This document shows positions 1 through 7,930 of a stretch of DNA of 58,092 nucleotides, in pieces. The position numbers and the translations under genes were made by a program. The notes under the pieces are model-generated. The model ran no database searches. It was not told the DNA's origin and saw only the letters and a list, made by a program, of their open reading frames with translations. The stretch comes from Planctomycetota bacterium. GTDB lineage: Bacteria > Planctomycetota > E44-bin39. How positions within the stretch are numbered: the first letter of the stretch is position 1; each line of letters starts with the position of its first letter. The DNA is taken from the NCBI GenBank assembly GCA_004376375.1, contig SOJX01000119.1:1-58092 (forward strand), given 5' to 3'.

Positions 1-457
1 GGGCCATCGGGAACTGGCCCGGGTCTTCCGCAGGCGGGTCCTTGTCCGCCGGCGGTTCCTGGTCCGCCAGCGGTTCCTGGTCCGCCGGCGGTCCCGCCTG
101 CCGGTCGCGCCCGCCGCCGCCTTCACCGCGGCCGCCGAGGAACTGAAACTGCTCGAGCACGACCCGTATCTTTGACCTCTTCTGCCCGTCCTTCGTTTCC
201 CAGCGGTTCTGCTTGAGCCTGCCTTCGATAAGAATCGGCCGGCCCTTCGAGAGGTACTGGTTCACCACCTCGGCCTGGCGGCCCCAGGCTTCTATATCAA
301 AGTAGCTTACCTCTTCGCTCTGGTTTCCGTCTTTACTCTTGTAAGTGCGGTTCACGGCAATTCCGAACTCACATACCGCCGTTCCACTCGGAATGTACTT
401 CAGGTCCGGGTCGCGCGTAAGGTTTCCCACGAGAATAACCTTGTTATAATTGGCCAT
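1..457 (-). CDS. ssb: Single-stranded DNA-binding protein SSB (3' end cut by window edge)
   Basis: Reading down from the ATG at 457-455 gives [17 protein letters not shown], a textbook SSB start, followed by an OB-fold sequence ([44 protein letters not shown]). SSB coats single-stranded DNA in replication, repair and recombination. About 152 codons are visible and no stop is reached, so the acidic C-terminal tip that recruits partner proteins lies outside. After a Gly/Arg patch, the visible tail has imperfect repeats of the type PPADxxP, from an approximately 18-bp DNA repeat at about 40-115. The gene follows rpsF by 16 bp on the same strand, the usual rpsF-ssb arrangement. Confidence 0.93.
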   Translation of the reverse strand, partial: MANYNKVILVGNLTRDPDLKYIPSGTAVCEFGIAVNRTYKSKDGNQSEEVSYFDIEAWGRQAEVVNQYLSKGRPILIEGRLKQNRWETKDGQKRSKIRVVLEQFQFLGGRGEGGGGRDRQAGPPADQEPLADQEPPADKDPPAEDPGQFPMA

Positions 458-473
458 AACTCATCCTCACTTG

Positions 474-971
474 CTACGTCTTTTGAGTGTCTTCCGCGGG
501 CGCAGAGGCTTTTTCTTCAGGCTTCGCGTCCCCGGACGGTGCGGCCGGCTTTTCCGCTTCGGCCTTTGCCGGCTCAGGCTTTTTTACGTCTTTTTCCGGC
601 GAGCCCGTATCGCGGGTCATCCTTCTGGCCCTTTCCGCAGCACGAATCTCGCTGTCGGAATACGTGGCCTTCTGGAGCGCGCTTTCGTCCTGCTTCAGGA
701 AAATCTCGCGAATAATAAGGTCCCGCTGCAGACGGCAGTCTCCGCGTATCGCCTGAACGCTTTCCGGCGGGGCCTTGAAGAACACAAGGTAGTAGACCCC
801 TTTGGACTGGCCCGCGATATCATAGGCAAGCCTGCGCTCGGCCCACTTCTCGGCGCGCACGACCTCTCCACCGTGGCGGGTCAGCAGGTCCGCGATGCGG
901 CCTTCGACGCCGTCCCAGTCCCTCGACGCTTCCGCCGCGTTCAAAAGAAACATTCCTTCATACAATTGCAC
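474..971 (-). CDS. rpsF: 30S ribosomal protein bS6
   Basis: A 165-residue product beginning MQLYEGMFLL, with the S6 core including the RRLAYDIAGQSKGVYYLVFF region (about residues 46-65). Protein S6 sits on the platform of the 30S subunit. The start is GTG at 971, chosen because GGGGAGG lies 5-6 nt upstream. The protein is longer than the usual 95-135 residues because of a Lys/Ala/Glu/Pro-rich low-complexity tail after residue 120. It lies between rplY and ssb in a housekeeping run. The pth gene that many genomes carry between rplY and rpsF is absent here. Confidence 0.95.
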   Translation of the reverse strand: MQLYEGMFLLNAAEASRDWDGVEGRIADLLTRHGGEVVRAEKWAERRLAYDIAGQSKGVYYLVFFKAPPESVQAIRGDCRLQRDLIIREIFLKQDESALQKATYSDSEIRAAERARRMTRDTGSPEKDVKKPEPAKAEAEKPAAPSGDAKPEEKASAPAEDTQKT

Positions 972-988
972 GCAAATCCTCCCCGTTC

Positions 989-1050
989 GATTGCAGATTT
1001 CAGATTGCGGATTTCGGATTGGAAGAAATCTGCAATCCGAAATTCGAAAT
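989..1050. repeat. Heptad-type inverted repeat between rplY and rpsF
   Basis: Direct reading shows degenerate 7-bp units (GCAGATTT, CAGATTG, CGGATTTC) followed after GGAAG by their reverse complements (AAATCTGCAATCCGAAATTCGAAATC). The left and right halves can pair into one long imperfect hairpin. It fills nearly the whole 80-bp gap between two ribosomal protein genes. The same sequence type recurs at 17481-17554. Confidence 0.8.
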
Positions 1051-1051
1051 C

Positions 1052-1690
1052 TTAACCTTCCTTGGTTTCCCCGGCGCCTTCCTCGGTTTTATCTTCGCCG
1101 ATCCTTTCGGGCATATCGAAAGTTTCAGCCGTTTCTTCCTCTCCCTTGATAACCGGTATTATAACCCTGCAGATAATGGTATCCGGGCCGGCGGTAAAAA
1201 TAACGCCTTCAGGCGGCGCCACGTCCTTCACCCTTATTTCCTCGCCTTCGCCGAGTTCAACGATGTTTATCGTTATTATTTCCGGGATGTCGGCCGGAAG
1301 GCACGAAACTTCCAACTCCTTTGTCGGCTGGTCGAGGATGCCTTCCCCACTTATCCCCTTGGGAGTCCCGACAAGGTCCACCGACACGGAAACGATAATG
1401 ACCTCGTCGAGCGCGATGCGAACGAAATCCACGTGAACGATGTCCTCGCCGACGGGCGCCCACTGCACCTCGCGGATCGCCACCTGGGGATTGCCCGGCA
1501 GTCCGCGCAATTCAACGACGCGCGTGTTGGAATGCACGGCCTTTTCAATCTCCTTCAGCGGCACGCATACGGGCACCGGCTCCTCGCCGCGGCCGTACAC
1601 GATTGCCGGAATCCTGCCGTCACGCCGGTCGCGGCGCGGGTTTCGCCCGCCGACCTTTTCCCGGATATTCGTAGTGATCGCTACGGCCAT
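1052..1690 (-). CDS. rplY: 50S ribosomal protein bL25 (CTC/TL5 long form)
   Basis: A 212-residue protein. The N-terminal L25 domain has GGRNPRRDRRDGRIPAIVYG, which contacts 5S rRNA. The C-terminal TL5/CTC domain includes VDFVRIALDEVIIVSVSVDL, SCLPADIPEIITINI and GEEIRVKDV. This is the long, two-domain form of the family. The tail after residue 190 is acidic. The start ATG at 1690 follows GGAGAATGGAGTC. It lies between prs and rpsF on the same strand, a conserved neighbourhood. Confidence 0.95.
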   Translation of the reverse strand: MAVAITTNIREKVGGRNPRRDRRDGRIPAIVYGRGEEPVPVCVPLKEIEKAVHSNTRVVELRGLPGNPQVAIREVQWAPVGEDIVHVDFVRIALDEVIIVSVSVDLVGTPKGISGEGILDQPTKELEVSCLPADIPEIITINIVELGEGEEIRVKDVAPPEGVIFTAGPDTIICRVIIPVIKGEEETAETFDMPERIGEDKTEEGAGETKEG

Positions 1691-1732
1691 GACTCCATTC
1701 TCCTTACACGAACGCTTTTCCGTTACGGTATC

Positions 1733-2689
1733 CTACCGGAACAGGAAACTTACGGACTTGTCGTGATGGATGCGGTCAATCGCCTCCCCCAGGAGGGGCG
1801 CGACGGACAGCACCTGTATGTTCATCTCGGCAAACCTTGAACCGTTGCCGTTAACATCGTGGTTTATCGTATCGGTTACAAGTATCTCCTTCAGCGGCGC
1901 GCCCCCCAGTTTATCGAACGCATTGCCGCAGAAAAGCCCGTGAGTCGCCGCGAGGTAAATATCACCCGCGCCGTTCTTTTTTGCCTCCTTTGCGGCCTCC
2001 GCCATCGTGCCGCCGGTGGCAATGATGTCATCGGGGATAATTATGGTCTTGCCTTGGACGTCGCCGATGATGTGTCCGATGTGGACCTTGTCGCCCGACT
2101 CCCGGCGCTTTTCGACAATCGCGATTTCGCAGTGCATCTTTTTCGCATATGCAAGGGCGCGTTTGGAGCTGCCGACGTCCGGCGCCAGAGCAACAATGTT
2201 CTCCCCCCCGATGCTTTTCAAATAATCAATAAAAACGGGGCGGGCCATCAGGTTGTCAACGGGAATATCGAAGAAGCCCTGAATCTGTCCCGCGTGAAGG
2301 TCCATGGTCAGGACGCGGTTCGTACCGGCCCCGTAAATCAGGTTCGCCACGAGCTTCGCGGTGATGGGCGTGCGGCCCTCGTCCTTGCGGTCCTGGCGCG
2401 CATAGCCGTAATAGGGCATAACGGCGGTAATCCGCCCGGCGGAAGCGCGGCGGAAACAGTCGACCATGGTCAGAAGCTCGACAAGGTTATCATTCACCGG
2501 CGGACAGGTGGGCTGAATAATAAAGACGTCGCTTCCGCGCACGTCCTCTTCGACCTTTACGCTTATCTCGCCGTCGGGAAACCGGCCGACATTTATTTCG
2601 CAAAGTGGGTGATCGAGGTGTTCGGCAATCGCCTCCGCCAGTTTCGGGTTGGCTGTACCGGCGAAAACTTTCATCATTGATGTTTTCAT
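1733..2689 (-). CDS. prs: Ribose-phosphate pyrophosphokinase (PRPP synthetase)
   Basis: The 318-residue protein is full length for the family and makes phosphoribosyl pyrophosphate from ribose 5-phosphate and ATP, feeding nucleotide, histidine and tryptophan synthesis. Visible signatures are KVFAGTANPKLAEAIAEHL at the N-terminus, DGEISVKVEEDVRG, MPYYGYARQDRKD, VLTMDLHAGQIQGFFDIPVD and the PRPP loop IIPDDIIATGGTM. The usual D-D of this loop is present. The ATG at 2689 follows GGGAG; a second Met at residue 5 is a possible alternative. It sits 15 bp downstream of glmU, and glmU-prs-rplY is a common order. Confidence 0.97.
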   Translation of the reverse strand: MKTSMMKVFAGTANPKLAEAIAEHLDHPLCEINVGRFPDGEISVKVEEDVRGSDVFIIQPTCPPVNDNLVELLTMVDCFRRASAGRITAVMPYYGYARQDRKDEGRTPITAKLVANLIYGAGTNRVLTMDLHAGQIQGFFDIPVDNLMARPVFIDYLKSIGGENIVALAPDVGSSKRALAYAKKMHCEIAIVEKRRESGDKVHIGHIIGDVQGKTIIIPDDIIATGGTMAEAAKEAKKNGAGDIYLAATHGLFCGNAFDKLGGAPLKEILVTDTINHDVNGNGSRFAEMNIQVLSVAPLLGEAIDRIHHDKSVSFLFR

Positions 2690-2704
2690 TCTGCCCGCTC
2701 CCGG

Positions 2705-4033
2705 TTACTTTTTCCCGCCCTTGGAAGACGCCTTACGCTTCTTTTCCTTCTCCATTTCTTTGAGCATTTTCCGCTGCTCAACAAACTGCCTCATGGGGAC
2801 GGCCGGCATTCCGAAATACGTTGCTCCCGGTGGTATTTCGGTGTTCTTGGTGATAATCGCGCCCGCGCCGGTGACCGCGTTCTCGCCCATGCTGCAGGGG
2901 GCGACGAAAACGGTTCCGCTGCCGACGTGTGCGCCGTCTTTAACGGTCGTCTGGTACTTGTTTTTGCCGTCGTAATTGGCGAAGATTGTTCCCGCTCCGA
3001 TGTTGGCCTTTTTGCCGATAATCCCGTCGCCGAGATATGAGAGGTGCTTGGCCTTGGTTCCCTCGCCGATGACGGTTTTCTTGGACTCGCAGAAGTTGCC
3101 GAGTTCGGAGCGCTCGCGCATCTCGGTTCCGGTGCGCACGTGCGAGAAAGGCCCGACCTTGCAGTGCCGCCCGATCCTTACGGAGCCGGAAATCACCGTG
3201 AACGGATAAATCACCGAGTCCGTGCCTATCTCCACTTCCTCCTCGATATACGTCGTAGCCGGGTCGACAATGGTGACGCCCGCGGCCATGTGGCGCGCAA
3301 GAATCGCCTTGCGCCTGATATTCGTCGCCTCGGCGAGCTGGATGCGGTCGTTCACGCCGAGGAACTCCATGGCGTTGGCCATCTTGACGGCCTCGACATG
3401 CTCCCCCGCCTCGAGCAGAACCGGGATAACGTCGGGCAGGTAGTATTCCTGCTGCTCGTTTTCCGGTTTTATTTTCTCGAGCGCGGCCCACATCGCGTCG
3501 GCCCGGAAGGCGTAAATGCCGGTATTGATCTCGTTGATGCGTTTCTCGAGCTCGCTTGCGTCGGCGTGCTCGACGACTTTCTGCACGGCGCCTTCCCCGT
3601 CGCGCACGATACGGCCGTAGCCGTCGGGGTTTCCTATCTGGCACGTCACGATTGTGGCCGCGGGCGACTTCTCCTCGTGCGCTTTCATTATGAATTCGAG
3701 CGAGTCGGGCTGCATGAGGGGTACGTCGCCGGAAAGGACGATAACGTTGCCCTCGTAACTTTCGAGCGCACCGCGGGCAGCCATGACGGCGTGGCCGGTT
3801 CCGAGCTGCTCTTCCTGAATTGCTATATCGGCGTCGCAGTCCTTGATTACCTTTTCGACATGCTCCCGGCCGTAACCGATGACGATCGTCGGCTTTGCGC
3901 CTGCGGCAAGCGAAACATTAATGACGTAGCGCACCATCGGCCTGCCGCAGACCGAGTGTACGACTTTCGGCAGGTCGCTCTTCATCCGAACGCCCTTGCC
4001 CGCAGCCAGAATTATGGCGCGCCAGTCGGCCAT
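2705..4033 (-). CDS. glmU: Bifunctional GlmU: GlcNAc-1-P uridyltransferase / GlcN-1-P acetyltransferase
   Basis: A 442-residue cytosolic enzyme making UDP-GlcNAc for peptidoglycan and LPS. The N-terminal nucleotidyltransferase domain has LAAGKGVRMKSDLPKVVHSV (residues 10-29), GTGHAV and LSGDVPL. The C-terminal left-handed beta-helix acetyltransferase domain shows hexapeptide repeats and GAGTIFANYDGKNKYQTTV, then VGSGTVFVAPCSMGENAV. Length is near the family norm of about 455. The Lys-rich C-terminus is typical. It is the first protein gene downstream of tRNA-Gln and probably shares the promoter at 4250-4278. Confidence 0.97.
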   Translation of the reverse strand: MADWRAIILAAGKGVRMKSDLPKVVHSVCGRPMVRYVINVSLAAGAKPTIVIGYGREHVEKVIKDCDADIAIQEEQLGTGHAVMAARGALESYEGNVIVLSGDVPLMQPDSLEFIMKAHEEKSPAATIVTCQIGNPDGYGRIVRDGEGAVQKVVEHADASELEKRINEINTGIYAFRADAMWAALEKIKPENEQQEYYLPDVIPVLLEAGEHVEAVKMANAMEFLGVNDRIQLAEATNIRRKAILARHMAAGVTIVDPATTYIEEEVEIGTDSVIYPFTVISGSVRIGRHCKVGPFSHVRTGTEMRERSELGNFCESKKTVIGEGTKAKHLSYLGDGIIGKKANIGAGTIFANYDGKNKYQTTVKDGAHVGSGTVFVAPCSMGENAVTGAGAIITKNTEIPPGATYFGMPAVPMRQFVEQRKMLKEMEKEKKRKASSKGGKK

Positions 4034-4118
4034 CAGAATACCCTTACCAGATTACAGACCCTCTCCGGTCCGCTCCGCCGGAAAACAAAAAAACAAAGTG
4101 GCCTTGCAACCACTTGAA

Positions 4119-4192
4119 GTTACCCGGCCAGGATTCGAACCTGGGATAGGAGGACCAAAACCTCCTGTGTTACCGTTTACACCACCGGGTAA
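4119..4192 (-). tRNA. tRNA-Gln (anticodon TTG)
   Basis: The reverse complement folds into a 74-nt cloverleaf. The acceptor stem is TTACCCG pairing with CGGGTAA. The anticodon stem is GGAGG/CCTCC around a 7-nt loop TTTTGGT, so the anticodon is TTG (codon CAA). The T arm is CCAGG/CCTGG around TTCGAAT. CCA is not encoded: TTC follows the discriminator base. It lies just upstream of glmU on the same strand. Confidence 0.95.
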
Positions 4193-4249
4193 TACAACGC
4201 CCAGTGAAACAACGAGATAGCCCCGATACCGGGCCAAAGTCGAACCGGT

Positions 4250-4278
4250 ATATTATCACGGGGCTCAAAACCTGTCAA
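4250..4278 (-). promoter_or_regulatory. Sigma70-type promoter for tRNA-Gln/glmU run
   Basis: On the minus strand, TTGACA (4278-4273) is followed by a 17-bp spacer and TAATAT (4255-4250). The -35 is perfect and the -10 matches 4 of 6. The predicted start lies about 50 nt before the tRNA 5' end, so tRNA-Gln and possibly the glmU-ssb genes would share it. Confidence 0.6.
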
Positions 4279-4337
4279 TAACAAAAGCGGGCGTTTTTCG
4301 CTTATAAAGACGTGAAAAAGGGTTGGAGCATTTCTTT

Positions 4338-5426
4338 TTACCAGTGATTTTTTTCAGATTTAACCCGAATTTTTCTGGCAGCCTGTCGGGCGGCTTTGGC
4401 TGCGGCACCGTAACCCGTTTTGTCCGCAAAAGATTCGAGCAATCTTATGTCCGGCTGCGTTCCCACTGCGCCGAGGGCTTCCAGCACGGCGATGCGAACA
4501 GCCTCGTTCCAGTGCTCGGTCATGCGACGCAGGCGCGGAAGCGCTCCGACAAGCTCGAGCTCTTTCACGGCGGCGGCTGCGGCTCCGACGACCTCTGCCG
4601 CCTCATCGTCGAGGCGGCCGATAACGATATTATGCGCATCAGGCAAGTTTATTGCCGCCAGGAGTTTCACAGCCGCGGCGCGCTCATGGTCTGACTCGGA
4701 TTCGACATGCCTGAGGGCAACCGGCATGTCCGACTGGTTGGAGCAAAAAGCGAGCGCGGCGACGATGGGCGCGGTCTCGGTCGGGCGGTTTTTCCTGAAA
4801 CGGTCGAGCAGGAACTGCCGCGCATCGCGCGTCGCCACGCGGCCGATGCCGATAAACAATGCCTCGGTCTTCCTGGTAGTCATCGGCTCGTCGATTGCCG
4901 CCGTCAGCCGGTCGAGGATTTCAGGCGAGCCCGTCTCACCCATTGCCTCGAGCAGCAGGTCCGGCGGGGCGAGTTCGTTTTTTTCAATCTCGATCAGCCC
5001 GTCAACCGCCGGCGGTATCCGGAAACGCCCGACGGCAATAACGGCCTCGCGCGCATACCACGCCGGCCGCTCGGGCGAAGTGCCGCATTCGAGCAGACTT
5101 CCGATTGTATCCGGGTGTGAAATCGCGACAAGCTTTTCGGCCAGGCGGGCAATCGCACTTGTCGCGGAAAGAGCCGACGAACTGACATCGCAGAATTCAT
5201 CGAGGATTTTATCGCATTCCTCTTTCCGCTCATCCCATCGGAGCAGGCGTGCAAGCTCGGACTCGACCGTCTCGTCCGAACCTGCAAGAATCCACGCCCG
5301 CTTGAGAGCATTCACCGCTTCGCCGGTTCCGCCGCAGCGCTCCGCCGCCGCGGCCAGTTTCAGGTAGAGCGCCGCGTTCTCCCTGTCGAGCTGGATAATC
5401 TGTTTTATCTCGTCGATTTCGCGCAT
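4338..5426 (-). CDS. HEAT-repeat protein, function unknown
   Basis: From the ATG at 5426 the product is about 362 residues with no signal peptide or membrane segment, so probably cytosolic. The N-terminal ~50 residues resemble a TPR-like helical pair (LKLAAAAERCGGTGEAVNALKR). The rest is HEAT-like alpha-helical repeats, for example LLEAMGETGSPEILDRL, AAVKLLAAINLPDAHNIVI and VLEALGAVGTQPDIRLL. Such scaffolds usually bind proteins; no catalytic motif is seen. A TTG nine codons upstream would extend the protein, but neither start has a clear ribosome binding site. It is followed by another HEAT-repeat gene transcribed the same way. Confidence 0.75.
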   Translation of the reverse strand: MREIDEIKQIIQLDRENAALYLKLAAAAERCGGTGEAVNALKRAWILAGSDETVESELARLLRWDERKEECDKILDEFCDVSSSALSATSAIARLAEKLVAISHPDTIGSLLECGTSPERPAWYAREAVIAVGRFRIPPAVDGLIEIEKNELAPPDLLLEAMGETGSPEILDRLTAAIDEPMTTRKTEALFIGIGRVATRDARQFLLDRFRKNRPTETAPIVAALAFCSNQSDMPVALRHVESESDHERAAAVKLLAAINLPDAHNIVIGRLDDEAAEVVGAAAAAVKELELVGALPRLRRMTEHWNEAVRIAVLEALGAVGTQPDIRLLESFADKTGYGAAAKAARQAARKIRVKSEKNHW

Positions 5427-5460
5427 GGTTTCGGGGAGTATTTTAGCATACAATCATATT

Positions 5461-5533
5461 CGTTTCCAGTTTCTCGTTCCTCGTTTCTTGTTATTTATTC
5501 TTTACTTGTTTCCCTGTTCCCTTGTTCCCTTAT
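5461..5533. repeat. TTGTTCCC-type tandem array, partly coding
   Basis: A run of 7-8 bp degenerate units (TTCTCGTTCC, TCGTTTCTTG, TTGTTTCCCTGTTCCCTTGTTCCC). It overlaps the last codons of the next gene (ends 5502), so that gene's C-terminus is translated repeat. The same unit type recurs at 27370-27425 and 36505-36550. Confidence 0.75.
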
Positions 5534-7442
5534 TACCTTCTTCTTTGAGATACCACTTTCTCTTTTCCGCATCCCACGCGAGGCGGTTTCTGTGCTTCAT
5601 AATCCATGCACGCATTTCAGCTATCTCCCGAATGCGTTCCTGTTTGTCGCTCCTGTAACTTCCCGTCGGGAATCCGGTCGGCATAAGGCGATTGACCACA
5701 ACAACCGCCCGGGTCCTGTCATCGACCAGAGCGCTGTTTTCATAGATGTCTATCAGCCTTTCAACAACCGAGAAGTTTCCGATATTTTCAAGCGCCAGGA
5801 TGGCTATGTAATGCGACGCCGGCGGCAGCGCCCCCGGTTTGTTCACAAGATCAAACAACGCTTCAACCGCTTCGGGATTGCCGATCTTTCCCAGCGCTTC
5901 GATAGGCTGCCTCATGGGGCCGAAAGGGGTAACGTTCTTTGCGGCCCGCATCAACGATTTCACAGCGCGTCCGCCCCCGATCTCTCCAAGCGCCTTCGCC
6001 GCTGCAGATCGAACCATACGACTGCCGGTGTTATCGAGCGTGGAAATCAACAGGGGAACCGCTTTCGCGCCGCAGTGCTCGGCGAGAAGTGTAACGTCTC
6101 TTTCGAAAACAGAGCAGTTATATATTTCAATCGCCTCCATCAATGCCAGAGCTGCTTCCTTACCGCCGATACTGTGATAAGCATTGACACAGGAGTGCCG
6201 TATGTAGCTTTCGGTTTCTTCTTTATTGAATCCGACTTTCTTCCTGAACAATTTCCTCAGCGGTAATACTGCTTCCGGGGCTTTCAATAATCCGAGAGAT
6301 TCGATAGCAGCATTGCGGGTTGAGTGGCTCAACTTCTTGTCCAGCAGAGAAATCAGCGGCCTTACTGCTCGTTTGTCGCCAAGTTCGCCGAGCACTCTTA
6401 CGGCATAATATCTTTCATAGGTTTTCTCAACAGTTTCCCCGGAGGCTTTCAGGGATTCTACCAACGGGTCGAACACACGCTCATCTTTCAGAGCTGCCAG
6501 AAAGCCGGCTGCATCGAAGCGGACCTTCAGGCTTTTATCGTTCCTGAATACGGAGAAAAAATAATCAGACAATTCCCTGCCTTTCCTGTGATAAAGAATC
6601 CAGAGAACCTGGCAGCGGTGCCTTTCGTCGTTATTTCTCTCAAAAGACTCTCGTAAGCGTTTATTCAAATCCGGATGTTCATAATCGAGAAGCAGTTCGA
6701 CAACTTTGTTCCGCTGCACATGGTAATCCGGATAGCCAGCCATCTCAATAAGTGGTTCAATAAAACCCGGCCCCATAAATTCTCGCAGCGAATTTTCCGC
6801 ACTTTCCAATACCACTATCGACTGGTCAGGATCAATCATCTTAAGCAGGGGTTTTACCGCGCGCGGGTCCCTGGTTGAGGCAAGTGCCCGGACAATTTCG
6901 GGCCTGACGCCCGCATACCGTTCATCATCAAGAATTTCGATAAGAATCGGCACCGCTTCCGGAACGGGTTGCATCTTCCGCAGCGTCCAGCGTTTGATAT
7001 TCTGCGGCCGGGAAACGTCCAGCCCCGCAATCCGGCCAAAAACAACCGAGCGTAAATAGACCGGCTCGAGATATCCCCATGCAAGGAAAGGAAGAGCGAC
7101 CAGACCGCCAAGCACCTGACCTCGCCAGCCGAAAAGCCATTTCCCGTACCTGGCGATGCGGGAGAACGGGACTTCTTTCGCAGGCTTTTCCGTCTTCGAT
7201 ACAATAATCCAACGGTGGAGCGCGATTCCAAAAACAAAACCCAGAATACCTGCACCCATAAGGAAGCCAAAAACCAGCGAAAGCCTGTATACCGATATCG
7301 AAACATTCACAGCTTTATTGGGGAAAATCAGCGATACCACTAAACCGAAACATCCCCACAGGGATGCGGAAAAGTAAATAACATACCAGAAATGTTTTCG
7401 GCGGGAGATCGTCTCGACTTCTTCTCGGGGCTTCTCGGCCAT
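5502..7442 (-). CDS. Membrane-anchored HEAT-repeat protein
   Basis: A 646-residue protein. Three hydrophobic segments occur near residues 19-40, 52-76 and 108-126. From about residue 150 onwards there are HEAT/PBS-lyase-like repeats, for example IVRALASTRDPRAVKPLLKM, VRVLGELGDKRAVRPLISLL, AAIESLGLLKAPEAVLPLRK and AAKALGEIGGGRAVKSLMRA. The soluble solenoid is probably a protein-binding scaffold held at the inner membrane. The last dozen residues (EEGNKGTREQGNK) are encoded by the intergenic TTGTTCCC array, so the natural C-terminus has been replaced or extended by repeat. Function unknown. Confidence 0.8.
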   Translation of the reverse strand: MAEKPREEVETISRRKHFWYVIYFSASLWGCFGLVVSLIFPNKAVNVSISVYRLSLVFGFLMGAGILGFVFGIALHRWIIVSKTEKPAKEVPFSRIARYGKWLFGWRGQVLGGLVALPFLAWGYLEPVYLRSVVFGRIAGLDVSRPQNIKRWTLRKMQPVPEAVPILIEILDDERYAGVRPEIVRALASTRDPRAVKPLLKMIDPDQSIVVLESAENSLREFMGPGFIEPLIEMAGYPDYHVQRNKVVELLLDYEHPDLNKRLRESFERNNDERHRCQVLWILYHRKGRELSDYFFSVFRNDKSLKVRFDAAGFLAALKDERVFDPLVESLKASGETVEKTYERYYAVRVLGELGDKRAVRPLISLLDKKLSHSTRNAAIESLGLLKAPEAVLPLRKLFRKKVGFNKEETESYIRHSCVNAYHSIGGKEAALALMEAIEIYNCSVFERDVTLLAEHCGAKAVPLLISTLDNTGSRMVRSAAAKALGEIGGGRAVKSLMRAAKNVTPFGPMRQPIEALGKIGNPEAVEALFDLVNKPGALPPASHYIAILALENIGNFSVVERLIDIYENSALVDDRTRAVVVVNRLMPTGFPTGSYRSDKQERIREIAEMRAWIMKHRNRLAWDAEKRKWYLKEEGNKGTREQGNK

Positions 7443-7930
7443 AACTCTATTTTAAACCATGAGTTCAGATTTTCAAACGGATTCGGGGCGGATTTCGGAA
7501 CCTATGCTGGCGAGAATTGGAGTTTACACATAGTTTACCCTGCCCTCGGATTTGAACGAGAAGGCGGTTTAAATCGCCGCTGAGGCCAACTACTTGTAAA
7601 TATATAGCAAAGTATTGCAAAATCCGTAGAACGCAACACAGAGCATCCTACGGCCTTTCAGGGGGTGTTGGCGTAAGTGGTTGCAGTAAAAGGTAATACG
7701 GGGCCGGATTTCGGTGATGTATCATAACAGCATGGCTTTATTCGACTTGCGACATGCGACCTGTGACTTGTGACTCGCCCGCCGAGCAAGCTCGGCGGCT
7801 AATTACTTTTTCATAATTCAGAATTTTGAATGCATAACTTCCAACGCGCCGCAAGCTGCGCCGCTAAATATATAACTAATTCTATTCTTCTTAACTTCAG
7901 CACTTCAACACTCCAGCACTTCAACACTTT
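7443..7930. repeat. Intergenic repeats: heptad arrays and two REP-like palindromes
   Basis: No gene is seen in this 490-bp gap. 7741-7777 holds 7-bp units of the type CGACTTG/CGACATG/TGACTTG. 7779-7798 is a perfect palindrome CCGCCGAGCAAGCTCGGCGG followed by CTAATTA. 7845-7875 is a related palindrome GCGCCGCAAGCTGCGCCGCTAAATATATA. 7893-7930 carries CACTTCAACACTCCAGCACTTCAACACTT units that reach the stop codon of the next gene. Confidence 0.75.
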
